The notes beneath the pieces were generated by a model. The model ran no database searches. It had not been told where the DNA came from and saw nothing but the letters and a program-made list of their open reading frames with translations. Position numbers and translations under genes: made by a program. Shown here piece by piece: positions 1 through 9,750 of a stretch of DNA of 64,000 bases (position 1 is the first letter of the stretch; each line of letters starts with the position of its first letter). The stretch is from G963663615 sp963663615 (GTDB lineage Bacteria > Bacteroidota > Ignavibacteria > Ignavibacteriales > Melioribacteraceae): NCBI GenBank assembly GCA_963663615.1, contig OY760517.1, positions 310,001 through 374,000 on the forward strand, written 5' to 3'.

Positions 1-148
1 CAAGCTGGTATAAACTATGGTCGATAGCATGGCAATGATCTGCTGCGGTTTCTTCAAGTAAAGTAAGGATAGTGGTAGGGGAGGCAAATCCAAACTCATT
101 CATTTCAAAGTATCTTAATTCAAACTGTTTGTCGTAGTAGTTGGTCAT
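1..148 (-). CDS. Acyl-ACP thioesterase, N-terminal fragment
   Basis: The minus strand from 148 to the window edge reads 49 codons beginning MTNYYDKQFELRYFEMNEFG and continuing into a hot-dog style segment with LLEETAADHCHAIDHS. This resembles the N-terminus of bacterial FatA/FatB-type acyl-ACP thioesterases, which hydrolyse acyl-ACP to free fatty acids in the cytoplasm. The start is the ATG at 148-146. The gene continues beyond base 1, so the catalytic residues cannot be checked. A 4-hydroxybenzoyl-CoA thioesterase-like hot-dog protein is the main alternative. Confidence 0.6.
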   Translation of the reverse strand, partial: MTNYYDKQFELRYFEMNEFGFASPTTILTLLEETAADHCHAIDHSLYQL

Positions 149-506
149 ATCTCGACTTGCTTTATTTGTATGTGAGGTAATTCTGAATAAGCATTCATTT
201 ATTTAATTGGAAGTTAACATATTCCAATAAAATTAAATAAGCAAGTTATATTTGGACAAATTAGGGTTTATATCATTATTTCATTGGGAAATTGACAAAG
301 TTAGGAAATTATTGTGACCGCTTAAAAAGCGACTTAAGACGATAGGCTTAAACTCTAAAGGATTTTTAAAATTTACACAAAACTTGAAACAGTTTCTACT
401 AATAATTTCGTTATTGTTGCTATGTGCTGCTACTTTGATTTTTCACAGCACTTAGCTTATATCAAATCTTTATAATTACATAAAACTTTATACTACTTTT
501 CTCGTA
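149..506. other. Intergenic region, no gene seen
   Basis: About 360 bases lie between the thioesterase start and the end of the chemoreceptor gene. The DNA is AT-rich with stops in all frames. I see no tRNA, repeat or strong terminator. The right-hand part would hold the 3' untranslated region of the chemoreceptor. Confidence 0.5.
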
Positions 507-2210
507 CTATGATAGTTCTTCATCATAAGAATACTGTAACAAATTACTATTTTCGTTACTATTTGTATTTAGTTTAAATCTAGAGATAAGTGTTTGCAAG
601 TTTTCAGTTAAGCGGTTCAAATCTACAGTAGCCCTTGCTATTTGTTCAACTCCTATTGCAGATTCTTGCGTTACACTGTTTATTCCTTCAATACTTTTGC
701 TTATCTGTTCTGAGGTAGCAGACTGTTCTTCACTTGCAGCGGCTACTTGTGTTACAACATCAACAACTTCATTTGTACCTTTAATAATAGATTTTAATGA
801 ATCACCGGCTTTATTTGCTAATTCTTTTCCTTTTTCTACCTCTTTAGTACCCATCTCTATAGATTCGACTGCACTTCCAGTATCCTTCTGTATTTTCTTT
901 ATCATATCCGCAATTTCTTTTGTTGCCTTGGTTGTGCGTTCGGCTAATTTCCTAACCTCATCGGCTACAACTGCAAAGCCACGTCCTTGTTCTCCAGCTC
1001 TAGCTGCTTCAATCGCGGCATTTAAAGCAAGCAGGTTAGTCTGATCTGCAATATCATCAATCACTTGAATGATTTTACCAATTTGATCGCTGCTGTTTCC
1101 AAGTTCAATTATAATTTTAGCAGATTGACTAACAACCATTGCTATTCTATTTATTCCTGCTACAGTTTCTTCAACCACTTTCCCGCCGGTTGTGGCTATT
1201 TCACCCGCTTCTTTTGATTTCTTTGCAGCTATTGAAGTATTTTTTGTTGTTTCCAAAATTGTGCGAGTCATTTCTTCAACGGCAGAAGCGACCTCAGTGG
1301 TTTGAACACTTTGTTCCTGTGCACCCGCAGCCATTTGTCCGGAACTCGATGATATTTCATTTGAAGCATTGGCTGTTGCTACGGCAACCGCTGTGATATC
1401 AGTAATCAACTCTTGTATTTTAACAACAGCTTCATTAAATCCTTTGAAGAGTTTTCCAATCGCATCATTTTCTGAGTCATCTATTTTTACAGTTAAATCT
1501 CCGGATGCAAATTTATTCATTTCTACTAATAAATTTTCAGTTCCTTTCTGCAAGCGTTCTTTAAGTCGATTTGCAGCTGTAATATCTTGAACTACTTCAA
1601 TATGCCCATATTTATTTCCTTCTTTATCGTATAAAAATGCAGTGTCTACCTTAAAGTCCATATCCAAACCGGGTTGAGTAAACCAAGAAGTTTTTTCTCC
1701 TTTTTGTAGCATTTTTATTCCGCATCTTTCAGTATTGCAAATATCAGCATTCCAATTACTGCATTGGATTTTTTGATTCGATATTTCATCTCTGGTTTTC
1801 CCAATTATTTCAAGAGCAGGTTTGTTAACAAAAGTCCAATTCATATCCATATCAGTAACTGAAATAGGAAATGGAATTGAATCTAATAATTGAATTAACC
1901 AATCTGTTTTATTTTCATATTTATCTATAACGTCATACAAAAGTTTTTGTAAATTTCCATTTCCATCAGTCATTGAAGATTTTACCACATTGCTATCAAT
2001 TTTATTCTTCAAATTCATTAAGTATTTTTCGGCTTCATTTATTTGGGCAAAATATTTTGCCAAATAAAAATACCCAGCTACTAAAGATAAAGCAGAAATT
2101 AGCACTGATATGGTTAAGCCCATTGAATCTGTTAACCATATTGCAGCAAACTGAATTACTAATAGACTGAAAAATAATATTAGTAGTTTAGTTTTATTCC
2201 CATTATTCAT
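507..2210 (-). CDS. Methyl-accepting chemotaxis protein with PAS domain
   Basis: Membrane chemoreceptor of 567 residues that would feed signals to CheA/CheW. Two adjacent hydrophobic stretches (about residues 8-26 and 31-52) have only a short turn between them, so there is no large periplasmic domain and sensing is probably by the cytoplasmic PAS domain (about 105-215). The PAS carries a cysteine pattern C150, C158, C163 with CSNW and CGI, seen in a class of MCP PAS domains. A HAMP-like segment (about 225-275) leads into the MCP signalling domain, whose conserved hairpin tip includes QTNLLALNAAIEAARAGEQG. The C-terminus is acidic and lacks an obvious CheR-binding pentapeptide. It appears monocistronic. 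No other chemotaxis gene is in view. Confidence 0.93.
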   Translation of the reverse strand: MNNGNKTKLLILFFSLLVIQFAAIWLTDSMGLTISVLISALSLVAGYFYLAKYFAQINEAEKYLMNLKNKIDSNVVKSSMTDGNGNLQKLLYDVIDKYENKTDWLIQLLDSIPFPISVTDMDMNWTFVNKPALEIIGKTRDEISNQKIQCSNWNADICNTERCGIKMLQKGEKTSWFTQPGLDMDFKVDTAFLYDKEGNKYGHIEVVQDITAANRLKERLQKGTENLLVEMNKFASGDLTVKIDDSENDAIGKLFKGFNEAVVKIQELITDITAVAVATANASNEISSSSGQMAAGAQEQSVQTTEVASAVEEMTRTILETTKNTSIAAKKSKEAGEIATTGGKVVEETVAGINRIAMVVSQSAKIIIELGNSSDQIGKIIQVIDDIADQTNLLALNAAIEAARAGEQGRGFAVVADEVRKLAERTTKATKEIADMIKKIQKDTGSAVESIEMGTKEVEKGKELANKAGDSLKSIIKGTNEVVDVVTQVAAASEEQSATSEQISKSIEGINSVTQESAIGVEQIARATVDLNRLTENLQTLISRFKLNTNSNENSNLLQYSYDEELS

Positions 2211-2807
2211 AATTGTCTCCCAAAAATTGTTGCATATTTAAATTTGTAGTATGAATTAATTGACTTATTTATATTAACTATTAGCTTTTTATCTAAAAAC
2301 TTAGATTGAATAAAATTACTCATTCTCTTAAATAATTAAATTTTATACGATATATTATCGTGAGTCAGGTTAAATAGTTGAATAAAACTTTGTGATTTAG
2401 TGATTTAGTGGTGAAAATAGTAGAATATTGCTTAGCTTTTCATTAGCCCTAAATATTAGATATTACAGAAATGGAAGTGGTAAACAATGGTATTTATTGA
2501 CATTCCATTGAGAGAAGTAAGGTATGAAAAGTTTTAGGAAAACTAGTGAATATTAAAGAGGATAGAGTCTCGTATCTCGCATTTAAAAAGTATGATTGAA
2601 ATAAAAGACAATGTACCCGAGCGGGAGATTTAAATTGGTGAAAAAACCAATGATAATTCTATAGAAATATTAGAGAACATCCTAGTGAACTTGAAATGCC
2701 TGCCGATATAACTGGAGCCGAAACAGTATTTAAAGTAATTCAATATAGCAAAATATTGAACTGCAGCGAGTTGATACTCGATATTTTTGCATCACAGGCA
2801 AAAAAAA
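2211..2807. other. Intergenic region with possible gene remnant
   Basis: Nearly 600 bases without an intact gene. From about 2688 to 2805 the plus strand can be read as an uninterrupted peptide (LEMPADITGAETVFKVIQY and onward), but it has no start, no ribosome binding site and no family I recognise. It may be decayed coding sequence. Otherwise the region is AT-rich with no visible repeat. It contains the upstream region of the chemoreceptor and the downstream region of the symporter operon. Confidence 0.35.
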
Positions 2808-4286
2808 TTATTTCTTTTTTACAATAAAATGTACGCCTGCAAAAACAATTGCTGATGCCGTTATACCAAAAATATTCGGATCGAGATTATATGGCAGTTT
2901 TAATGAAAATTGGGTAATAAGCAAATTGATGTGTGCAACACCTTCGCTGTTAAGATGCCATTGGAGTAAACTGGTAACCAGTCCGCCAGTAATCATTGAG
3001 AGTCCGGCAGCGAGAGGATTACGCATCTTAAAGAACAATGCTCCGATAATTGGTACAAATAGCCCCGATACCATAAAAGCGTACGACATTAGCATAAGAT
3101 CAAGAACGCTTTTCATAAAAGAGGCAAGCAACAAAGCTATAATACCAAGTACAAGCGTAGCAATTTGAGAAAGTCGGAGAAATGATTTGCTCTCATGATC
3201 TATTTTGTAAAAGTAGTTTATAATATCGGTAACAAAGTTTCCCGAACTAGCCATAAGACAACTATCGGCAGTTGAAAGAATTGCTGAGAAATAAGCTGAC
3301 ATCATTAAGCCCATTAGTCCAACAGGTAGAATATTTGCTAGCAACATTGGCAAACCTTGCTCAGGGTCCATACCGGTAATAGTATAAATTCCGGCACTGG
3401 CAAACATACCGTTATCAACTGCAACACGTGCAAACAAACCAAGAAGCACACCCATAAAAGCCATTATGGGGTATTCGAACAAACCGGCAATAAACCAGGC
3501 ACGGCGTGCAGTTTTAAGATCTTTGCAGGCAAATATACGCTGGTAAAGCGTCATGCCCACAAACCAGATAGGGATAATTGTAACCGACCAGTTTACAATA
3601 TCCTGCCATTGCAGGTTGGTAAGGGAAAAGAATCCGGGGTGTACTGACTTGCTGATTTCTTCCCAGCCGCCAATTGCATGGTACGACATTGGGATGCCAA
3701 TGAATATTAGTCCGCCCATTAGAATAATCCACTGAATAGTATCAGTATATATTACAGCCTTTATGCCACCCATTACCGTGTAAACCACAGCAATTGTGCC
3801 CATTATAATCAGGGCTGTTTCGGTATCGAGCGAGGGGAATGAGCCGGCAGCTAACTTAGCACCAGCCAGTATTTGTGAACTTGTAAAACCTATATACCCA
3901 ATACCGGATATAAGCCCGGCTATAAGAGCAACATTTTTATTAAAGAGACTTTCAAAAATTTGCGGAAGGGTATAAAAGTTACGCATACTTTCCATTTTTT
4001 TTATTTTTGGGATCAGGAAAATACCGCTTATCCAAGCACCAACGAGACCTGTGAAAAGCATCCATGAGCCTGAGATACCCATAACGAAGCCAAGTCCACC
4101 AAGCCCAATGCTAAATCCTCCACCAACATCGGTAGCAACTACGGAGAGTCCAATATGCAGACTTCCCATGCTTCTACCACCAACGTAATAGTCATCAGCA
4201 CCAGTATTTTTTTTGAGGAAGAAAAATCCAACCCCAAGCATAACTATCATATAAATTGCAAAAATAAGAACGTCTATAAAATGCAT
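2808..4286 (-). CDS. Sodium:solute symporter (SSS family)
   Basis: Polytopic inner-membrane protein of 492 residues with about 13 predicted helices, the usual size and layout of SSS transporters. These couple Na+ entry to uptake of a small solute. Family features include the N-terminal DYYVGGRSMGSLHIGLSVVA segment, the glycine-rich helix after it, and the helix with SAYFSAILSTADSCLMASSG, which matches the sodium-site region of the family. It is the last gene of a tight operon (5 bases after the racemase, which follows the acetyltransferase by 3 bases). The substrate is therefore probably the amino acid or amine handled by the racemase. Which solute cannot be read from sequence. Confidence 0.9.
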   Translation of the reverse strand: MHFIDVLIFAIYMIVMLGVGFFFLKKNTGADDYYVGGRSMGSLHIGLSVVATDVGGGFSIGLGGLGFVMGISGSWMLFTGLVGAWISGIFLIPKIKKMESMRNFYTLPQIFESLFNKNVALIAGLISGIGYIGFTSSQILAGAKLAAGSFPSLDTETALIIMGTIAVVYTVMGGIKAVIYTDTIQWIILMGGLIFIGIPMSYHAIGGWEEISKSVHPGFFSLTNLQWQDIVNWSVTIIPIWFVGMTLYQRIFACKDLKTARRAWFIAGLFEYPIMAFMGVLLGLFARVAVDNGMFASAGIYTITGMDPEQGLPMLLANILPVGLMGLMMSAYFSAILSTADSCLMASSGNFVTDIINYFYKIDHESKSFLRLSQIATLVLGIIALLLASFMKSVLDLMLMSYAFMVSGLFVPIIGALFFKMRNPLAAGLSMITGGLVTSLLQWHLNSEGVAHINLLITQFSLKLPYNLDPNIFGITASAIVFAGVHFIVKKK

Positions 4287-4291
4287 AGCAC

Positions 4292-5380
4292 CTATTTAAT
4301 TTCTTTACTAATATATTTTGAGTTTGTAAGACGGGCAACAGCCATATAATTAGGGAAAAAATGAATTTTGTTACCCACCTTGTATTTGTTGCTTTTTTCG
4401 CCCAGGTCATAAACAGTCATATCAGAAGTAGTACCAGCAAACGAAATGCTTCTATCCTTGTTCCACAGATTGTTAACATCAACATCAATAGCACCAAAAT
4501 CAAGAATTGCACGATAGGAGTGCTCGTATGATGCATCATCATTTTCGTCTATGTCAGGAGTTGTACCAATATTGCCATCACCAATAGTACCATCAGGCAG
4601 TTTAGCTTTCTTTTCCATTTCAACAATTTCACCTGAAAAATCGAAACAGTTAGTAGAAAGATTCCTGAACTTTTTATTATCAAAAGGGGATACACCAAGA
4701 AAGGCAGATTCGCCAATTCTGAAATGATTTATTTCCTTAGGTATTTTTTTCATTTTTATTAGTGGAAGTGTAATTGAGCTACCACCGGAAATAATAGGCA
4801 AGGCTTTACCAAATTTAACTTCAATAAGTTGTTTGTATAATGCAAGCTGTACAAGTTTGTCGTATGTTGGCTCAATTCCGTACATACAACCAAGGTTAGT
4901 ACCAATACCAATAATTTCCATATGCTCCAGATTAAATGAGCGTTCATAAAACCTTAGGACGTTTTCGCGTAAAATTCCTTCACGAAGTTCACCCATTTCA
5001 ATCATAATTACAGCACGATGCTTTTTACCGGTCGCCTCACATTCCTTGTTAATAGCTTCAAGTGTAGCAATATTCGAGTTAATTGATATATCAGCATATT
5101 TTACAATACTTTTTACAATGTTAGGGGCAGGAGGCTTAATATATATTGTTACAATATCCGGTTTTATTTCCTTTATTGCCTTTAGATTGGAAATTCTTGC
5201 ATCGCCTACCGAGTGCAGTCTTTTTATTTCCGGATCGCATAATATCCTTTCAAGAACGGGTTTGTATCCGTTCAGCATTTTGGTAACAAGAGTCCAGGTA
5301 ATATTATTTTTATCCAGATAATCAGAAAGCTTTTTTATATTACCGATAATTCTATCCGGATGAATGGTAAGTGTAGCCAT
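4292..5380 (-). CDS. PLP-dependent alanine/ornithine racemase-like enzyme
   Basis: A 362-residue protein of the fold-type III (alanine racemase N-terminal barrel) family, closest in style to ornithine racemase and YhfX. The N-terminal Lys34 in WTLVTKMLNGY fits the PLP Schiff-base lysine, ISGGSSITLP (about 197-206) fits a phosphate-binding loop, and FRIGESAFLG is typical of the ornithine/alanine racemase group. It would interconvert L and D forms of an amino acid in the cytoplasm. It sits between an acetyltransferase and a sodium symporter with 3 and 5 base gaps, so they are surely co-transcribed. Substrate is uncertain; a decarboxylase-like or broad-specificity racemase is possible. Confidence 0.82.
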   Translation of the reverse strand: MATLTIHPDRIIGNIKKLSDYLDKNNITWTLVTKMLNGYKPVLERILCDPEIKRLHSVGDARISNLKAIKEIKPDIVTIYIKPPAPNIVKSIVKYADISINSNIATLEAINKECEATGKKHRAVIMIEMGELREGILRENVLRFYERSFNLEHMEIIGIGTNLGCMYGIEPTYDKLVQLALYKQLIEVKFGKALPIISGGSSITLPLIKMKKIPKEINHFRIGESAFLGVSPFDNKKFRNLSTNCFDFSGEIVEMEKKAKLPDGTIGDGNIGTTPDIDENDDASYEHSYRAILDFGAIDVDVNNLWNKDRSISFAGTTSDMTVYDLGEKSNKYKVGNKIHFFPNYMAVARLTNSKYISKEIK

Positions 5381-5383
5381 TAT

Positions 5384-5833
5384 TTATCCTCCATTAGTGT
5401 AACGCATTTCAGCATATTTGGTGCCGAAACCAAGTCTTTCATACAACCGTTTGGCTGGATTATCATATTCAACATGCAGGGCTACATCGCTTCCGGCATG
5501 TTCAAGAGCTGACTCAACAACCTGTCTTCCAATACCCTTGCCACGAATTTCGCCATCAACAGCAACATAAACCAGAATATATTCCGGAATGTAGCCATCC
5601 ATACCGGTAGCATTCATAACCAGAGCACCTACAAGTTTACCATCAAGGTAAGCAGTTAGTAAAAATCCACCTTTGCCAGCATCACCAGAAAAGGCATAAT
5701 CTATTGATTTGGTAATCGCTTCTTTCGAATCGCCAAATCTTTCCAAATGTGTATGGAGGAAATCTACAAATTGTTCAACGGATAAGTTTTCATTTAGTTG
5801 TTCAAGCGTATCAATTTTTTTAATATCAAGCAT
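5384..5833 (-). CDS. GNAT family N-acetyltransferase
   Basis: Cytoplasmic 149-residue protein with the GNAT acetyl-CoA binding motif A, YVAVDGEIRGKGIGRQVVES (about residues 89-108), followed by the motif B tail LYERLGFGTKYAEMRY near the C-terminus. Length is normal for a single GNAT domain. It is the first gene of the acetyltransferase, racemase and symporter operon. Context suggests it acetylates the amino group of the imported or racemised compound, but GNAT substrate ranges are too broad to say. Confidence 0.87.
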   Translation of the reverse strand: MLDIKKIDTLEQLNENLSVEQFVDFLHTHLERFGDSKEAITKSIDYAFSGDAGKGGFLLTAYLDGKLVGALVMNATGMDGYIPEYILVYVAVDGEIRGKGIGRQVVESALEHAGSDVALHVEYDNPAKRLYERLGFGTKYAEMRYTNGG

Positions 5834-6063
5834 AATATCCCTTAATTTAAAATAGACATACCAATCCCCGTCCCTAAAATGGGGATAAATACAGTTTTAT
5901 TCAGAAGTAGAAAATCAGTTGTAAGATAAGTTAGTTTGAGTTGTTATACATAACCAGATATATAATAACAAAATATATGAAATAATCAAATTTGAGGTGT
6001 TAAGAATGAGTTATTTTGGAATTAAGCAATTAGGGGGATAGTAAACTTCGGGGTTATATACCT

Positions 6064-6804
6064 CTATGAGAATAAACTAAGTAGAGCAACTAAAATAATT
6101 ATCAGCAAGAAATATTCCACTATGTAAATTAAATATGTAAATAGGAGTAATAATATTTTCCTGAATGATGGTGTGCTATTGAAGAACTGGAACAAAACAG
6201 TACAATTATAGATTATGAGCGTTGTAAAAGCAACAAGCACAAAATAGCTATCATCGGGAATAAAAACAGCAAAGATCGTACTTATCAACAATTGATGAGC
6301 AGAGATATAGAGATTTAATACAAAATGTTCGAAATAATTGTACTTATACTTCCTAAATGTAAAGTAAGAGGCAAGGGAATAAAGGGGAATGAATAACAAT
6401 CCCAAATATGTTTGTTGCTTGGTCAGGAAATTAATAACTTCCAAACTTCGGGATTTATCACTTTTTGCCAAACTTTCAATAACTCCTGAAAGTGTATCGA
6501 CAAGGAAAGTGTTTTTGTCCAACATAAAAGTAACCAAAGCATATAGTGCCGATGTTAAAATGAAGTACGCAATAGGCTGATAGTGGTTTTGCCTTTTACC
6601 TGCAATAAATTCTCTAATGGAAGAGGCAGGTCTTGTAGTAAGTTCCCTTATAGTAAAAAGGAGTCCGCGATTAAATTGAAGAAAACTGTTAGGTAAGTTG
6701 TGTAAAATATATTTGTAATCAATTTTGCCAACAGATGCTTTTTGTCCGCAATTGTTGCAAAAATTTCCTTCGAAGTTTTGATTACAATTTTTACATGTGT
6801 TCAT
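6064..6804 (-). CDS. DUF3667 zinc-ribbon membrane protein
   Basis: A 246-residue protein beginning with a CxxC...CxxC zinc ribbon (CKNC and CNNCGQ within the first 22 residues), followed by an amphipathic segment (FTIRELTTRPASSIREFIAG) and about four to five membrane helices. This is the DUF3667 layout common in Bacteroidota; the function is unknown. A second, longer member of the family lies at 7488-8387 with an exported protein gene between them, so the three may form one transcription unit. The start is the ATG just before the zinc ribbon. Confidence 0.82.
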   Translation of the reverse strand: MNTCKNCNQNFEGNFCNNCGQKASVGKIDYKYILHNLPNSFLQFNRGLLFTIRELTTRPASSIREFIAGKRQNHYQPIAYFILTSALYALVTFMLDKNTFLVDTLSGVIESLAKSDKSRSLEVINFLTKQQTYLGLLFIPLYSLASYFTFRKYKYNYFEHFVLNLYISAHQLLISTIFAVFIPDDSYFVLVAFTTLIIYNCTVLFQFFNSTPSFRKILLLLFTYLIYIVEYFLLIIILVALLSLFS

Positions 6805-6871
6805 ATTATCAAATGTTTTTAATCAGGACTGTACTGGTAGATATAGTTACAGCCCTGTATTTTTATAAAAT

Positions 6872-7321
6872 TTATTCAAACCAGGTTAGGTCAAGTTTTT
6901 TAACAATATTAGTTAGTTCATCTCTTTTTACAGTTTCTTCACCCGTATAAGGTTTGTTGTACCCTAATACTAAATATCCCGCGTTGCCTTTAAGGTAAAC
7001 AACTAAACCGGCATTTTTTTCAAAACCCATATAGTAAAATATGGATTTGTGATCATTAACAGTTAAGGTTTCCTGATCAGCAAATTCAATCTTGTGGTCT
7101 TTTTGCAGATTAACTGTTATAACTTCCTGAGGTGATTTTTTATATACGGCAAAAAGATTATCCTTGTCGGTACCTTTTTCAGCCAGCTTAAAACCTTCAG
7201 GAATGGCTTTTGCAATTTCTTTGGAAAACTGATCAGCAGAAATTGATTTTTGTGCCAAAACACTTGAATTAAATAACACAAATATGCTAACAACAAAAAT
7301 TAAATAAAATGATTTTTTCAT
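6872..7321 (-). CDS. Small exported protein of unknown function
   Basis: I chose the ATG at 7321 because it gives a clean signal peptide (MKKSFYLIFVVSIFVLFNSS then VLAQ, cleavage after VLA/Q) and a 149-residue precursor; a longer reading adds 12 unlikely residues. The mature protein is about 125 residues, mostly charged, with a few hydrophobic strands, and ends in VKKLDLTWFE. No family recognised. It lies between two DUF3667 genes on the same strand, which may point to a shared role at the envelope. Confidence 0.7.
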   Translation of the reverse strand: MKKSFYLIFVVSIFVLFNSSVLAQKSISADQFSKEIAKAIPEGFKLAEKGTDKDNLFAVYKKSPQEVITVNLQKDHKIEFADQETLTVNDHKSIFYYMGFEKNAGLVVYLKGNAGYLVLGYNKPYTGEETVKRDELTNIVKKLDLTWFE

Positions 7322-7487
7322 ATCAAATGCCCTTATAAATTGTTTGAATATAAACACTTATTTGTTTCGGGTTTAAAATATTGTTTTGCGGGCGTAAATG
7401 CAAAAGTACTGTTATAACTTGATAATAATACTTTTTATTGGTAAGTGCTAACAAGTTGGCGGATTTAACCTACCGCCACAGGAATAT

Positions 7488-8387
7488 CTATCCTAAACTT
7501 ATGCCGTTCTGAACAGCTACAAGTAAAATAAGTCCGATAGAAGCTGCTAAAATTACAAACGTGTAAAAAGCCCCAATAACCATAAATTTAAAGATTGTTT
7601 TCCACAGTTTTTGTTGGTAAAGAATTTTGTGTCCGTAAACAAAATAGATAGGTATCAGCAGTAGCAAATAGTATCTGTATGGAGAAGTAAACTCGGGAAG
7701 AAACAGAGTTAGTAATAGTATTACCGAGAGGACAACAAACATAAAAGAGTGCTGGTTTATTGCGAGTAAAAAATGAGTTATATAGTATTTTTGAGATTTG
7801 CGATAGAAAATCCATAAGAAGAATCCGTATAAAGGCATCAAGAAGAACATAGCCCATGAAAGATTAGTTAAAAGCTTTTCTGCAAATATTTCAGGATGCT
7901 CATTAAAAAACTTTTTGGTAGCTTCCTCTTCTTGTTTTTTTCCTGAATCGCTTTTTATTTTGAACATAGCTTTGGTGGAATCGGCAACATTAAGAGAATC
8001 GGTATTTTCGGAACTGCCAAAAACGACTATTTTTTTACCATCACCGGGAGATAATTTTGTGTTTTGTGTTGTATAATCATTAAGCAGGAAGAAAAATATA
8101 AAGCTTATAAAAACGTAAAACCTGAAGGGTGGCATGTATCTTACACGATGCCCCTTAACGTAATCAAGTGCAAGCTTACCCGGTTTGAATAATATTGCTC
8201 CAAGGGTTTTCCAGAAACGGGTATCGAATGCGAACATATTACCCATAAAATCAATTACCATAAACTGGAACGGACGCTCAAACTCCTTTACCGACTGTCC
8301 GCACTCGGGACAATAATTACCAATAAATACCTTACCACAATTTTTACAGGTATGCTCTACGTTGCCTAACTTTTCGTCTTTTGCCAT
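7488..8387 (-). CDS. DUF3667 zinc-ribbon membrane protein
   Basis: A 299-residue protein with an N-terminal zinc ribbon (CKNCG and CPECGQ, residues 14-31), the DUF3667 core (FWKTLGAILFKPGKLALDYV, RVRYMPPFRFYVFISFIFFF), a charged linker of about 60 residues after the first helix, and about four further helices. Function of the family is unknown; the topology suggests a cytoplasmic metal-bound ribbon tethered to the inner membrane. It is a paralogue of the 6064-6804 product. It starts at the ATG at 8387 and marks the left boundary of the ordinary chromosome before the accessory region. Confidence 0.85.
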   Translation of the reverse strand: MAKDEKLGNVEHTCKNCGKVFIGNYCPECGQSVKEFERPFQFMVIDFMGNMFAFDTRFWKTLGAILFKPGKLALDYVKGHRVRYMPPFRFYVFISFIFFFLLNDYTTQNTKLSPGDGKKIVVFGSSENTDSLNVADSTKAMFKIKSDSGKKQEEEATKKFFNEHPEIFAEKLLTNLSWAMFFLMPLYGFFLWIFYRKSQKYYITHFLLAINQHSFMFVVLSVILLLTLFLPEFTSPYRYYLLLLIPIYFVYGHKILYQQKLWKTIFKFMVIGAFYTFVILAASIGLILLVAVQNGISLG

Positions 8388-8618
8388 TAATATTAACTTG
8401 ATTGCTAGTTTTACAAGTTCGTACTTTTTGAAAATATAATATACTTATATTAAGACAAAATTGCCTGTAATTGTATTATGGGTTGTGTGGTATGGCTTCA
8501 TAAGTCGCAATTTTTAAGTTATATACGTCATTAGATGTCGTACTACTTTGATAGAAAGATTAGTTTGGGACTAACTTTTGTAATGCCATCATTGAATAGT
8601 TTTTGACGGAAAATAAAA

Positions 8619-9643
8619 TCATTTCTTGCTGATTTTACTTTCTAATTTTTTTAAGACTTTATCAAAATCTGATTCTATTTTTTGTGTTTTGTTGAATATT
8701 TCATATTCCTGAAAGGCTTTCTTTTCAGCTTTAGCAAAAGTAACTTTCCCCTTACCCTCAAGTACTCTATATTCGTTAAAATTTAAAAATTTATTTACAC
8801 TATCTGCGAATTGTTCCATAGTAAATGTATTTCGTGTTTCAATAATTCTTTCAATATAATCAAAATAGCTACTGATAGTTCTCTCTAATTTTTTTATTTG
8901 GGATTCTGTAAGATAATTTTTGGCAATATTAGTATCCGATTTCAAGATTCTCCCATTTGGAGAGTGTTTCCATGTTTTTAATCCCATGAACTCTTCATCA
9001 GCATTTACATTGTTGTATATTATTTCTGCAGCAGTGTTTCCGTGTATTGCAAAATGAAATTTATTTTGACAGTAGCATAAAATGTTTTTGTAGTATCTGA
9101 ATTAGAATCATAATCTATGCTACATTCAGCGAAGATATCGGTTATTTGTTGGTAAATTCTTCTTTCGCTCGTACGAATTGAACGAACTCGTTCCAAGAGT
9201 TCTTTAAAATAATCTTTTCCAAAGAACTTTCCATTCTTTAATCTTTCATCATCTATTGCAAAACCTTTAATTATAAATTCCTTGAGAACTTGGGTTGCCC
9301 ATATTCTAAATTTAGTTGCCTGTTTGGAATTTACACGGTAACCTACAGAAATTATTGCATCCAAATTAAAATATTCGGTATTTCTTTTAACTTGTCTATT
9401 TCCTTCTTCCTGAACTGTTTCCAAAATGGAAATAGTTGAATCTCGATCTAATTCGCCTGAATTGAATATATTTTTCAAATGTTTACTAATCGCAGGTACC
9501 TGAACTCCAAATAATTGTGCAATTGCTTTTTGTGTAAGCCAAACTGTTTCATTATTTAGAATTACTTCCACTTTAATTTTCCCATTAGGTACACGATAAA
9601 GTAAAAATTCGGTTAACTCGTCTTTAGTAGAAAGTTTTTTCAT
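8619..9643 (-). pseudogene. RhuM family protein, split by a one-base frameshift
   Basis: Two consecutive reading frames together make one RhuM (virulence RhuM/Fic-DOC associated) protein. The 5' part (9020-9643, 207 residues) has VWLTQKAIAQLFGVQVPAIS, NAEYFNLDAIISVGYRVNS-type and FRIWATQVLKEFIIKGFAID motifs. The 3' part (8619 to about 9064) continues in another frame with KFHFAIHGNTAAEIIY and then MGLKTWKHSPNGRILKSD. The frames join if one A is restored in the A-run of the coding strand at about 9064-9067, so this is a single-base deletion or a sequencing error. Known RhuM proteins are about 330 residues, which the joined product matches. RhuM genes are common in mobile islands; their biochemical role is unclear. 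Confidence 0.8.
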
Positions 9644-9750
9644 ATTGAATTGTTGGTTAAGTATTTATAAATGAAATAATATAATCTCCTTTTTACCGAA
9701 AAACAAGTTAGAAGAATTATTCGAAATGTGATTGGTAGTTTTGATGTTAT

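Noticed and set aside
697..1590. Several plus-strand frames opposite the chemoreceptor
   Set aside because: Shadows of a strongly conserved MCP coding region.
2688..2805. Open plus-strand stretch before the symporter stop
   Set aside because: No start, RBS or family; too short to call a pseudogene with confidence, so noted only as a possible remnant.
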